A stretch of DNA of 64,000 nt from Ancylomarina sp963977525 (GCA_963977525.1 CAXBPC010000008.1:62001-126000); one strand, 5' to 3'. Numbered from the stretch's first letter, positions 27,716 through 36,486 are shown. The notes: generated by a model from the sequence alone, not told the origin. Numbers and translations are program-made.

Positions 27716-28939
27716 TTATTTATTTACTTGATTCCATTTAGCATCCTGATGTAAGATGTGTCCCATCTTTTCCATTTTGGTATGCATATAAAATTCATTC
27801 TTTTCGTGGCAAGTCATTTCAATTTCTTCACGACCTACTACTTCAAGATTATAGCCTTTTAAACCAGCAATCTTAAGAGGATTGTTAGTCATCAGTCTTA
27901 GTTTCTTAACTCCAAGGTCAGATAAGATTGCAGCTCCAATACCATAATCGCGAAGATCAGCTTTAAATCCAAGAGCTAAATTTGCCTCAACTGTATCTAA
28001 ACCTTCATCCTGCAATTGGTAGGCCTTAAGCTTATTCATTAAGCCAATACCACGACCTTCCTGACGCATATATAATAAGACACCCTGTCCTTCTTCTTCG
28101 ATACGACGCAAAGCTTCTTGTAACTGATCGCCACAATCGCAACGCATAGATCCAAAAGCATCACCTGTTAAACATTCTGAATGCACACGAACCAATACCT
28201 CTTCAGTAACATTCAAATCACCCTTTACAAGTGCAATATGATGCTCACCCGTAATTTTGTTTACGTAACCATGAGCTCTAAATTCACCATGTTTAGTAGG
28301 CATTGCTGTTTCAGTAACCTTCTCAATCATCGTCTCAGTCTGACGGCGATATTCAATTAAATCAGCAATAGTGATCATTTTCAAATCATGCTTTTTGATA
28401 TACTCTTGAAGTTGAGGCACACGAGCCATAGTACCATCTTCATTCATAATTTCGCAAATTACACCTGCAGGATACAAACCAGCCATGCGTGCTAAATCAG
28501 TAGCAGCTTCGGTGTGACCCGCACGAACCAAAACGCCATTTTTTCGTGCAACCAAAGGAAATATATGTCCTGGACGAGTAAAATCCTCAGGTTTCGCATT
28601 ACGGTCAAAAACCAATTTAATTGTGTGAGCTCTTTCGTGAGCAGAAATACCAGTTGTACAATCGGCAGCATCAATACTTACAGTAAAAGCAGTTTGCTTA
28701 GCGTCCGTGTTCTTCTGCACCATCATGTCAATATTCAATTCATCTAAACGCTCTTGAATAATAGGCATACAAATTAAACCTCCAGCCTGACGGGCCATAA
28801 AGTTAATTGCTTCTGGCGTTACCATTTCGGCTGCCATTAACAAATCACCTTCATTCTCACGATCTTCATCATCAACCACCACAATCATTTTACCGGCTTT
28901 GATATCTTCAATCGCTTCTTTAATGGTATTAAATTTCAT
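27716..28939 (-). CDS. ribBA: Bifunctional DHBP synthase/GTP cyclohydrolase II
   Basis: 407 residues in two domains. RibB occupies about 1-200 (VVVDDEDRENEGD, ARAGHTEAATDL) and makes dihydroxybutanone phosphate from ribulose 5-phosphate. RibA occupies about 210-400 (RVHSECLTGDAFGSMRCDCG with three zinc cysteines, then RQEGRGIGL) and opens GTP. The fusion supplies both branches of riboflavin synthesis. It follows ribE by 77 bp and precedes ribH by 71 bp. Confidence 0.97.
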   Translation of the reverse strand: MKFNTIKEAIEDIKAGKMIVVVDDEDRENEGDLLMAAEMVTPEAINFMARQAGGLICMPIIQERLDELNIDMMVQKNTDAKQTAFTVSIDAADCTTGISAHERAHTIKLVFDRNAKPEDFTRPGHIFPLVARKNGVLVRAGHTEAATDLARMAGLYPAGVICEIMNEDGTMARVPQLQEYIKKHDLKMITIADLIEYRRQTETMIEKVTETAMPTKHGEFRAHGYVNKITGEHHIALVKGDLNVTEEVLVRVHSECLTGDAFGSMRCDCGDQLQEALRRIEEEGQGVLLYMRQEGRGIGLMNKLKAYQLQDEGLDTVEANLALGFKADLRDYGIGAAILSDLGVKKLRLMTNNPLKIAGLKGYNLEVVGREEIEMTCHEKNEFYMHTKMEKMGHILHQDAKWNQVNK

Positions 28940-29016
28940 CTTGTATAGAATTATATTGCTGTATTGTAATTTGATTATATCTTAAACCGACTTATCGTCG
29001 GATCCTTATTTAATAT

Positions 29017-29667
29017 TTAGAAAAAGCCATTCTCTTTCAAGAAATCCATACTGATATTGCTTTCCTTTTTTTCGTCCTCCTTATGAAACATGAACTTCTC
29101 AATATACTTGGCTGTCATGTCACACTCTAGATTTACGAGACTTCCTACTTTCTTCGAAACTAATGTCGTGTCATCTTGAGTCAATGGAATAATTGAAACT
29201 TTAAATTGCTTATCGTCTACATAAACAACAGTCAAGCTGATACCATCAATAGCAATAGATCCTTTTTCTATCACATACTTAAGGATATTTTTCGGAGCAG
29301 AAATATTCACCCAAATGGCGTTATCATCTTTGGTTTGAGAAACAATTTCTCCAACACCATCAATATGTCCACTTACCATATGACCACCCATTCTGTCTCC
29401 CACACGAAGAGCTCTCTCAAGATTAACTCGAGATCCCTCTTTTTGCTTATGAAAGCTAGAACGGTTCATGGTTTCAGGCATTACATCAGCAGAAAAACTC
29501 TTTGAATCGAAATCAACAACCGTTAAACAAATACCATTGGTTGCGATACTGTCTCCAAGTTTCACATCATCCATGATTTTATTAGCCGTAACACTCAAAC
29601 GAATTGAGTTACCACCCTTTTTCATGGATTTTATTTGTCCTATTTCCTCTATCAATCCTGTAAACAT
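29017..29667 (-). CDS. ribE: Riboflavin synthase alpha chain
   Basis: 216 residues. It begins MFTGLIEEIG and carries two lumazine-binding repeats (about 1-95 and 96-195), each with the GICLTV / GISLTV motif; MGGHMVSGHIDG links them. It dismutates two lumazines to riboflavin. Second gene of the rib operon, starting 26 bp after ribD. Confidence 0.96.
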   Translation of the reverse strand: MFTGLIEEIGQIKSMKKGGNSIRLSVTANKIMDDVKLGDSIATNGICLTVVDFDSKSFSADVMPETMNRSSFHKQKEGSRVNLERALRVGDRMGGHMVSGHIDGVGEIVSQTKDDNAIWVNISAPKNILKYVIEKGSIAIDGISLTVVYVDDKQFKVSIIPLTQDDTTLVSKKVGSLVNLECDMTAKYIEKFMFHKEDEKKESNISMDFLKENGFF

Positions 29668-29693
29668 TCTCTTTTCGTATTTACTTTTTCACC

Positions 29694-30803
29694 TTAATAG
29701 ATAACTTCACCAATCACTAAAATATCATCGGCTATATTTTCAAAACGAATATTCTGCAAATTCACTGCATCATCCATTTTTTCGATTCCTTTACCACCAA
29801 CTGGCGTTTTTGCTTCACTCCCGCCAATTATCTTTGGAGCAATATAAGTATGTACCTCATCAACTATTTTAGATTCAAGAGCAGCATAATTCAATGTCGC
29901 TCCTCCTTCCAAAAGAATACCATCAATTCCTTTTTCTCCCAAAATTGATGCTAGTTGATTCAAATCTACTCTACCAGCCTTTTCGCTAACAACCAACACT
30001 TCATTACCTAAAGCTTTTATCTGATCAATTTTTGATTGATCTGCTGCAGCAGTAACTGCAACAATAGTTTTAGCTTCAATATTTGTATTTAATATTTTTG
30101 AATCCAATGGTATTCTAGCTTTACTATCAACTACAATGCGGATAGGATTTCTACCTCTTTTATTTCCTATCAAACGAGTTGTAAGAATCGGATCATCAGC
30201 AATTACCGTATCTACACCAAGCATAATCGCCATCAGCTCATTTCTTAATTCATGAACTTTCGCTCTTGATTGCTCATTCGAAACCCAACGTGAATCTCCA
30301 GTTCTTGAAGCAATTTTTCCATCCAAAGTCATAGCAGTTTTCATCACAACATATGGCTTCTTAGTTTGAATAAACTTTAGAAACACACGATTCATCTGGC
30401 TTAATTCAGCACTTAATAAATCATATTCAACTTCAATCATATGCTCTTTTAAAAGCTTAACACCTCTACCAGCAACAAGTGGATTAGGGTCTAACATCCC
30501 AATTACAACTCGAGCAATTTTATTATCAACTATAGCTTGAGCACATGGTGGTGTTTTTCCATAATGAGAACAAGGTTCCAGTGTTACATACATGGTAGCT
30601 CCTTCAACAGATTCTTTTGCTGAACGAAAAGCATTCACCTCGGCATGTGGCCCACCATAAATCTCATGATAACCTTCACCAATTATTTTATCATCCATTA
30701 CAATAACTGCACCTACTAGAGGATTAGGGTTTACACCGCCGCACCCTTTCTTAGCCAAATTATAGGCTAGTTGCATGTATTTATAATCCTGATTTGTTCT
30801 CAA
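29694..30803 (-). CDS. ribD: Bifunctional riboflavin deaminase/reductase
   Basis: 369 residues. The N-terminal CDA-fold deaminase holds the zinc site HAEVNAF and PCSHYGKTPPC; the C-terminal reductase (about 150-365) holds KTAMTLDGKIA and ILLEGGATLN. It carries out steps two and three of the pathway. First gene of the operon; its start lies 17 bp beyond the T tract of the riboswitch terminator. Confidence 0.96.
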   Translation of the reverse strand: MRTNQDYKYMQLAYNLAKKGCGGVNPNPLVGAVIVMDDKIIGEGYHEIYGGPHAEVNAFRSAKESVEGATMYVTLEPCSHYGKTPPCAQAIVDNKIARVVIGMLDPNPLVAGRGVKLLKEHMIEVEYDLLSAELSQMNRVFLKFIQTKKPYVVMKTAMTLDGKIASRTGDSRWVSNEQSRAKVHELRNELMAIMLGVDTVIADDPILTTRLIGNKRGRNPIRIVVDSKARIPLDSKILNTNIEAKTIVAVTAAADQSKIDQIKALGNEVLVVSEKAGRVDLNQLASILGEKGIDGILLEGGATLNYAALESKIVDEVHTYIAPKIIGGSEAKTPVGGKGIEKMDDAVNLQNIRFENIADDILVIGEVIY

Positions 30804-30819
30804 AATAAATTCGCTTTAA

Positions 30820-30863
30820 GCAAAAAATAAAAAAGCCCCGAATAGCATAACTATTCAGGGCTT
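30820..30863 (-). terminator. Riboswitch expression-platform terminator ahead of ribD
   Basis: On the minus strand the stem AAGCCCTGAATAG / CTATTCGGGGCTT (one A-C mismatch) is followed by a T-rich run. It lies between the FMN aptamer and ribD, so FMN binding is expected to end transcription here. Confidence 0.85.
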
Positions 30864-30926
30864 AATAATATCATCGACCAATGGGAATACCCCCAATGGA
30901 AACATCAATCAAATTGAAGTCTTGTT

Positions 30927-31034
30927 TTCTTCTTCCATCCAGACTGTACTGTCGGTACTGGAATCACACCAGTTCAATCTTTCGATTCGCGGACTATCAC
31001 CGCCGGTCGGGAATTTCACCCTGCCCTGAAGAAA
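30927..31034 (-). ncRNA. FMN riboswitch (RFN element)
   Basis: The minus strand shows the conserved RFN pieces in order: CAGGGCAGGGTGAAATTCCC, GACCGGCGGTGATAGTCCGC, GGTGTGATTCCAGTACCGAC, and AGTCTGGATGGAAGAA, closed by a TTCTTC/GAAGAA P1 stem. It senses FMN and controls the whole rib operon through the terminator at 30820-30863. Confidence 0.95.
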
Positions 31035-31075
31035 CAATAAATATGTTGAAGCAGACTTGACGCCTTGCTTCGTTG

Positions 31076-31107
31076 CAAATATATATCTAATTGATTAGAT
31101 TTCACAA
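31076..31107 (-). promoter_or_regulatory. Promoter of the riboflavin operon
   Basis: On the minus strand, TTG (31107-31105), 21 nt, then TATATTTG (31083-31076). Transcription would begin about 35 nt before the FMN aptamer. Confidence 0.65.
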
Positions 31108-31262
31108 TAGATTAAACAAATTGATTTTAATCTTTAGAACATCTTCCAGGATTAAGATCACTCTTTTTTTTTGACTTTTTAACTTAAGCTTAAGTCTCCA
31201 TATCATTCATAAATACTATATTCGTGACTTAATAATATATTTCAACTCTAAAATTTTTATTA

Positions 31263-31994
31263 GTGACTGATCGCATTGTTATAATCCCAACCTACAACGA
31301 GAAAGAAAACATTGAAGCCATAATCAGGAAAGTTTTTTCTCTTGATATTGATTTTGACATCTTAGTTGTAGAAGATAATTCTCCAGATGGAACGGCTGTT
31401 ATCGTTAAGAATTTACAGAAAGAGTTTTCTCAACTTCATATTCTAGAACGTAAAGGCAAGCTAGGATTAGGAACTGCCTATATTGATGGATTCAAGTGGT
31501 GCTTGGCTCGCCAGTACAACTATATTTTCGAGATGGATGCCGATTTCTCTCACAACCCTGAAGACCTTATTCGTCTTCACGATGCTTGTGCAAACAAAGG
31601 AGGTGATTTAGCTATTGGATCACGTTATGTTTCTGGTGTAAATGTTGTAAACTGGCCTATGGGTCGAGTTTTGATGTCCTATTTTGCATCAAAGTATGTG
31701 AGATTTGTAACTGGCATGAAAGTTCATGATGCAACTGCTGGTTTTATTTGTTATACTCGAAAAGTACTGGAAACTATAGAACTAGATAAAATTCGCTTTA
31801 TTGGCTATGCTTTCCAAATAGAGATGAAATTTACTACTTGGAAATTCGGTTTCAATATTATTGAAGTACCAATCATTTTTACGGATAGAACAGAAGGAAC
31901 ATCTAAAATGAGTGGTGGTATTTTTAATGAAGCTGTATGGGGTGTCATTAAAATGAAACTTCGTAGCTATTTCACAACGTACAAAAGACCTTAA
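31263..31994 (+). CDS. Polyprenyl-phosphate mannose synthase-like GT2 glycosyltransferase
   Basis: 243 residues from GTG at 31263. It begins with the GT2 strand RIVIIPTYNEKENIEAII, then VVEDNSPDGTA, and MDADFSHNPEDL holds the metal-binding DxD. GSRYVSG and the C-terminal FTDRTEGTSKMSG motif match DPM1-type enzymes. It has no C-terminal membrane domain, so it is the soluble class. It would load a sugar (mannose or glucose) onto polyprenyl phosphate for envelope glycosylation. Isolated gene. Confidence 0.88.
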   Translation: MTDRIVIIPTYNEKENIEAIIRKVFSLDIDFDILVVEDNSPDGTAVIVKNLQKEFSQLHILERKGKLGLGTAYIDGFKWCLARQYNYIFEMDADFSHNPEDLIRLHDACANKGGDLAIGSRYVSGVNVVNWPMGRVLMSYFASKYVRFVTGMKVHDATAGFICYTRKVLETIELDKIRFIGYAFQIEMKFTTWKFGFNIIEVPIIFTDRTEGTSKMSGGIFNEAVWGVIKMKLRSYFTTYKRP

Positions 31995-32023
31995 TTCCTT
32001 AACTCTCTTTTATTACATCAACA

Positions 32024-32062
32024 CTTCTTCATTTCAGTTTATTTAATGAAGAAGTTCTTGTT
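32024..32062 (+). terminator. Hairpin after the glycosyltransferase gene
   Basis: The stem ACTTCTTCAT / ATGAAGAAGT with a 13-nt loop is followed by TCTTGTT. Confidence 0.5.
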
Positions 32063-32173
32063 ATATCTGATATTATAGAGGCTCAAATGCTTATTGTAAC
32101 CTACAAATAGTGATTTTCATAACGAAAATTCTTAATTTGCATATTATAATTTCGACACTATTAAACAACCAAA

Positions 32174-33514
32174 ATGATAACTCAACTGATTAAAAATGCC
32201 CGAATTATTAATGAAGGCAAACAATTTATAGGATCTGTGTTAATTAAAGATGAGCTTATTGAAAAAGTTTACACAGGCACTCCTGATAACATTCATCCCG
32301 ATTGGAAAATTATTGATGCAAGCGGTAAATTATTGATTCCAGGTGTAATTGATGACCAGGTTCATTTCCGTGATCCAGGAATGCCTCAAAAAGGTGATTT
32401 ATTTACCGAATCGAGAGCTGCTGTAGCTGGGGGAACAACTTCGTTTATGGACATGCCTAATGTAAAGCCTCAAACACTAAGTCAAGAATTACTTGCAGAA
32501 CGATACAAGTTAGGTGCTGAAAAATCATTAGCCAATTACTCTTTCTATATGGGTGCTTCGAACACTAACTTGGAAGAAGTAATCAAAACCAATCCTAAAA
32601 ATGTTTGCGGTATTAAAATATTTATGGGTTCATCAACAGGAAATATGTTGGTTGATGATATTGATACGCTTTCTCAGATTTTTGAAAAGGCACCCTTGCT
32701 TATAGCAACGCATTGCGAAGATTCACCTATGATTGACGCTAATCTTGAAACCTATCGTGAAAAGTATGGTGACGATATTCCAATGGATTACCATGGTGAA
32801 ATTCGATCAGCAGAAGCTTGCTACAAGTCTTCATCAAAAGCAATTGAATTAGCTAAGAAATATAATACTCGCCTTCATATCCTGCACCTTTCAAGCGGAA
32901 TGGAAATGGATTTATTCGACAATAAGATTCCTTCAAAGGATAAACGAATCACTGCCGAAGTTTGTGTGCATCATCTAAGATTTAACGATTCGGACTATGC
33001 TAGTAGAAAAGCACGAATCAGATGGAACCCAGCGATTAAAACTGCTGATGATCAGAACAAAATTTGGGAAGCATTGCTTGATGACCGATTAGATGTAATT
33101 GCAACGGATCATGCTCCTCATACAATTGAAGAAAAGGATGGTAATTATATGCAAGCTGCTGGTGGTGGACCATTGGTTCAACATTCCCTTGTTACTATGC
33201 TTCAATTTGCTCATCAAGGTAAATTAAGCGTCGAAAAAGTTATTGAGAAAATGTGTCATGCTCCTGCTGATGTATTCCAAGTTGAAAAAAGAGGCTATAT
33301 CCGTAAAGGTTATTTTGCCGATCTTGTTCTTTTATCGGAAGATGAGTGGACGGTAAATAAAGAAAACATCCTATATAAATGTGCTTGGTCTCCTTTCGAG
33401 GGAGATAGTTTCCATTACAAAGTAGATAGAACTTTTGTAAATGGACAGCTGGTATATAATCAAGGAAAAATCGACGAAAGTATACGTGGTAAACGTTTAA
33501 CTTTCACGAGATAA
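32174..33514 (+). CDS. pyrC: Dihydroorotase (class I, Bacteroidota type)
   Basis: 446 residues of amidohydrolase fold. THCEDS, HILHLSSG and ATDHAPHTIEEKD supply metal and substrate contacts, and KIFMGSSTGNMLVDD contains the candidate carboxylated lysine. The usual metal motif HxH is QVH here (Q62, H64, in DDQVHFRDPG). I recall this variant from other Bacteroidota enzymes, but it needs checking. The enzyme closes carbamoyl aspartate to dihydroorotate in pyrimidine synthesis. Isolated from other pyr genes. Confidence 0.88.
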   Translation: MITQLIKNARIINEGKQFIGSVLIKDELIEKVYTGTPDNIHPDWKIIDASGKLLIPGVIDDQVHFRDPGMPQKGDLFTESRAAVAGGTTSFMDMPNVKPQTLSQELLAERYKLGAEKSLANYSFYMGASNTNLEEVIKTNPKNVCGIKIFMGSSTGNMLVDDIDTLSQIFEKAPLLIATHCEDSPMIDANLETYREKYGDDIPMDYHGEIRSAEACYKSSSKAIELAKKYNTRLHILHLSSGMEMDLFDNKIPSKDKRITAEVCVHHLRFNDSDYASRKARIRWNPAIKTADDQNKIWEALLDDRLDVIATDHAPHTIEEKDGNYMQAAGGGPLVQHSLVTMLQFAHQGKLSVEKVIEKMCHAPADVFQVEKRGYIRKGYFADLVLLSEDEWTVNKENILYKCAWSPFEGDSFHYKVDRTFVNGQLVYNQGKIDESIRGKRLTFTR

Positions 33515-33597
33515 TACCTACTTAGAATACGGATGATGATAATTCAATAGAGTTATCATTGCCTGATTTTAACATTACTACACCAAATTCTTTCATC

Positions 33598-34098
33598 ATG
33601 AAAAAGGCAAACACATTATTATTAATGGCTCTGTTTGCCTCACTCGTTCTAACATCTTGTGAGTCTACTGGAAGCCAAAATCTAAAAAGTACGCCCTCAA
33701 TAGAAGGACAAACTATAGCGAACCCAATTACTTATGAGGTTCTTGTTAAGAATCCTGACGCCGAAGATGAATGGCAGTCTAAATGTTTAGAAAGCACAAA
33801 TATTAAATCGATGTCTAAAGATGTCATTAGTGCTGTAATGGGTGGGAAATTAAAAGCCTACGATTACTATGATAATCATCTACTCTCAAAATCAGAAGTA
33901 AAAGCAATTCTTAAAAAGAATGGCAAACTCAACAATATTGGGAATATTCAATTCATTGAAGATTGGTATTGGAATAAAAAAGAACTTCAACTTCAGAAAA
34001 AGGTAAAATCCATGATGTTTGGTTACGAAATTTGTGAGGAAAACAAGAAAGTTAGAGGATATAGAGCTAGTTTTGTGGTGAATTTAGGGAATGAGTAA
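33598..34098 (+). CDS. Small lipoprotein of unknown function
   Basis: 166 residues from ATG at 33598, chosen because it gives a lipoprotein signal with LVLTSC and Cys21; an in-frame TTG at 33559 would bury this signal. The mature part has an FIEDWYWNKKELQLQKKVK segment and a basic C-terminus and looks like a small alpha/beta envelope protein. Not recognised. It follows pyrC by 83 bp and precedes the dehydrogenase by 46 bp in the same direction. Confidence 0.75.
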   Translation: MKKANTLLLMALFASLVLTSCESTGSQNLKSTPSIEGQTIANPITYEVLVKNPDAEDEWQSKCLESTNIKSMSKDVISAVMGGKLKAYDYYDNHLLSKSEVKAILKKNGKLNNIGNIQFIEDWYWNKKELQLQKKVKSMMFGYEICEENKKVRGYRASFVVNLGNE

Positions 34099-34144
34099 GA
34101 AGATTACTCCTCTCGTGCTAAACAATAGAAGAACTTAAGCAAAG

Positions 34145-35098
34145 ATGAGCAAAGAACAATTAAGAGTTTTATTTATAGATTCAACACACCCACGATTACT
34201 TGAAATGCTGGAAGAGGCAGGTTTCAACTGTCAATACACGCCTGAATTGAGTAAGGATGAAATGCTTGACATATTCGATCAATTCGATGGTTTTATTATT
34301 CGAAGTAAATTCAAATTAACTAAGGCAGAACTTGATAAAGCCACTCAATTAAAATTTATTGGAAGAGTTGGTGCAGGTCTTGAAAATATCGATATTCCTT
34401 ATGCCGAAAGCAAAGGAATTACTTGTTTTAATGCTCCTGAAGGAAACCGAGATGCTGTTGGCGAACACGCTCTAGGCATGCTTCTTTGTTTGTTCAATAA
34501 CTTGTACAGATGCAATACTGAAGTTGGACTTGGTATGTGGCGAAGGGAAGAAAATCGAGGGTTGGAGATAAAAGGTAAAACTATTGGAATCATAGGCTAT
34601 GGCAATATGGGTAAGGCTTTTGCTCAACGCCTTAAGGGTTTTGGATGCAAAGTAATTGCTTACGATAAATATAAATTTGATTATTCGGATGAGTTCTGTG
34701 AAGAAAAGCAACTTCAAGATCTCTTTGATAATTGTGATATACTAAGTCTGCATATTCCTCAAACCGAGGAAACCATGTTTATGGTGAATTACGAATTCTT
34801 AAGTAAGTTCAAAAAGCCATTCTTCCTTATTAATACGGCACGTGGAAAAATTGTAAAGATTTCTGACTTGGTTAAGCACCTTAAGACAGGTCAGGTTCGT
34901 GGGGCATGTCTCGATGTTTTGGAGTACGAAAAAACCTCATTCGAGGATTTACATGCCAATGAGCTCCCAGAAGATTTTAAATATTTAATCGATTCAGATA
35001 ATGTGCTCCTTAGTCCACATGTTGGAGGTTGGACGCATGAATCGAACATTAAACTATCGGAGGTTACGGCACAAAAGATTATTAATCAGTTTGGATGA
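34145..35098 (+). CDS. D-2-hydroxyacid dehydrogenase (SerA-like)
   Basis: 317 residues. The catalytic domain includes FIIRSKFKLTKAELDKA and GRVGAGLENIDI; the Rossmann motif is GIIGYGNMGKAFAQRL. The catalytic Arg lies in NTARGKI, and the His in LSPHVGGWTHES. Phosphoglycerate dehydrogenase is a good candidate, but the protein lacks an ACT domain and has no serC neighbour, so a different 2-hydroxyacid is possible. Confidence 0.88.
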   Translation: MSKEQLRVLFIDSTHPRLLEMLEEAGFNCQYTPELSKDEMLDIFDQFDGFIIRSKFKLTKAELDKATQLKFIGRVGAGLENIDIPYAESKGITCFNAPEGNRDAVGEHALGMLLCLFNNLYRCNTEVGLGMWRREENRGLEIKGKTIGIIGYGNMGKAFAQRLKGFGCKVIAYDKYKFDYSDEFCEEKQLQDLFDNCDILSLHIPQTEETMFMVNYEFLSKFKKPFFLINTARGKIVKISDLVKHLKTGQVRGACLDVLEYEKTSFEDLHANELPEDFKYLIDSDNVLLSPHVGGWTHESNIKLSEVTAQKIINQFG

Positions 35099-35124
35099 AC
35101 GCATAAATAGATTCCTCTTAAAAC

Positions 35125-35157
35125 AAAAATGGCAAGCTCTTAAAGCTTGCCATTTTT
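35125..35157. terminator. Strong bidirectional terminator
   Basis: The stem AAAAATGGCAAGCT / AGCTTGCCATTTTT with a 5-nt loop separates the convergent dehydrogenase and unknown helical protein genes. Confidence 0.85.
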
Positions 35158-35185
35158 AGTTAGCCATAGGTTTGGCTTTTGTGTC

Positions 35186-35845
35186 TTAGTTTCTTACGAT
35201 TTTGCCTAATGCTTCGAGGAGTTGTGGGTTATCTTCCAAACCAATTTTGGCAACAGCATAGAATTCGCTCATCCAATCGTCAATTTTGTAGAAAGCGGCA
35301 TCTTTGGCTGTTGTTGCGTCTTGCGATTCACCTTTTTCGATTAGGTAGAACGAGCGAGCGGCTTCTAAATCGGTAATAAGGCTGGCGGCTGCGGTTAAAT
35401 CTTCAGGTGAGATTTTTAAACGAGCTAGTTTGCCTTGAATGTCAGCATCGGTTGATGCAAGGCTATAGAATTTTTTAGCAGCCTCGACCCATTTGATGTA
35501 TGTGCGTGGTATAGCACCCGAAATGGCTAATTTATCGGCTGTTAATGAATCGTTGCGGAATACAACTTTTGCTTTTTTGCGATGCATATCGAAGATATCC
35601 TCAAGCAATACTTTCTTGTTGTCGAAAGCTGCATAGGCCGCAGTGGTTTCATCGTCTTCGGTTTGGTTACCATCGTAGGCTTGGCGAGTCGCTAACAATA
35701 GGGTTTTACCTTCGCCGATTATCTCTGAGGTGAAACCTAATTCGGCCAATATTACGGCTATTTGGGCTTGTTTTTCGGCATTCTCTAATGCGATACGGTA
35801 CTGTTCTAATCTTCCTGTCTCGGTTGGTTTTGTTCGGGGTGTCAT
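35186..35845 (-). CDS. Conserved helical protein of unknown function with internal duplication
   Basis: 219 residues, wholly helical, no signal peptide. I recognise it as an unnamed family spread through Bacteroidota. The stretches at about 34-105 (AELGFTSEIIGEGKTLLLAT ... KVVFRND) and 136-211 (ARLKISPEDLTAAASLITDL ... KIGLEDN) align along their length, so it is two copies of a roughly 75-residue helical unit. The coding strand is visibly richer in GC and in Ala codons than its neighbours, suggesting separate history. It is preceded within 20-245 bp by the 21-bp tandem array. No function can be given. Confidence 0.85.
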   Translation of the reverse strand: MTPRTKPTETGRLEQYRIALENAEKQAQIAVILAELGFTSEIIGEGKTLLLATRQAYDGNQTEDDETTAAYAAFDNKKVLLEDIFDMHRKKAKVVFRNDSLTADKLAISGAIPRTYIKWVEAAKKFYSLASTDADIQGKLARLKISPEDLTAAASLITDLEAARSFYLIEKGESQDATTAKDAAFYKIDDWMSEFYAVAKIGLEDNPQLLEALGKIVRN

Positions 35846-35865
35846 AATTTTGATCTTGGGTTAAA

Positions 35866-36091
35866 ACTAATTACATTTCTATTTTTCGCACTTACATATG
35901 CGTATTTCACACTTACATGTGGGTATTTCACACTTACATATGTGTATTTCGCACTTACATGTGGGTATTTCACACTTACATTTCCATTCCTACTGCTTAC
36001 ATCTCTATTCCTAAGACTTGCATTTCAGTTCCTACGGCTTACATTTCTACTCCTTCGACTTGCATTTCAATCCCTACAGCTTACATGGCTA
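35866..36091. repeat. Tandem array of 11 units, exact 21-bp period
   Basis: The hexamer TTACAT (or TTGCAT) occurs at 35871 and every 21 bp after it through 36081 with no slippage, giving 11 units. Five units near the gene carry TTTC(A/G)CACTTACAT followed by purine-pyrimidine GTG/TATG; the six distal units carry TTCCTAC-GCTTACAT. On the minus strand each unit reads ATGTAAG or ATGCAAG. It lies just upstream of the start of the gene at 35845. It has no spacers and so is not a CRISPR. Confidence 0.9.
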
Positions 36092-36228
36092 CTACTTGGA
36101 TTTTTACATCTGATTTATTGTCTCATAATTTCAAAACAATGTTAAATCTAGCGAAAATGATTCGAACATTAGTCCATTTTACAAAACATTTATACTCCTT
36201 TTAACATTTATTAGCTATAAAATAGAGT

Positions 36229-36264
36229 CGCCCCAAACGTGTATACGTTTGGGGCGTTTTATTT
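36229..36264 (+). terminator. Strong plus-strand terminator with no clear upstream gene
   Basis: The perfect 12-bp stem CGCCCCAAACGT / ACGTTTGGGGCG with a GTAT loop is followed by TTTT on the plus strand only. No convincing plus-strand gene precedes it; the only transcript it could end is one crossing the 21-bp array. Confidence 0.75.
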
Positions 36265-36289
36265 GGGTTGGTGTTTGGGAGAAAGGTTC

Positions 36290-36486
36290 ATTTATTTTGC
36301 AACGGCTTGAATAAGGGGGCGTGGGCTAATTTGAAAAACCACACTTCCAAAACCCAACTTAGCCGAAGCTTTTGTTTTGGTTATTAATTTATTCTTTTCA
36401 CTAGCCGAAGCAAAAGCTTCGGCGAACTTATATAAAGAGCACAACTCCCAAATTTATACTGACAGCCCATGCCCTTTATTTATTGT
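36290..36486 (-). repeat. Long imperfect palindrome, attC-like, after the cassette gene at 36476
   Basis: On the minus strand GGGCATGGGCT just past the gene end pairs with AGCCCACGCCC about 140 nt later, and the outer arms GATAAC and CCGTTGC occupy the positions of attC end boxes. Inside is a hairpin, GCCGAAGC / GCTTCGGC. The layout resembles a long integron attC site. Confidence 0.4.

Noticed and set aside
35866..36091. The 21-bp array as a CRISPR
   Set aside because: The period is only 21 bp, there are no unique spacers of constant length, the units drift, and no cas gene is near.
35917..36204. 95-codon plus-strand frame across the 21-bp array
   Set aside because: Two plus-strand frames are open here simply because 21 is a multiple of three and the units lack stops; composition is repeat-derived. 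Kept only as a possible transcript in a finding.
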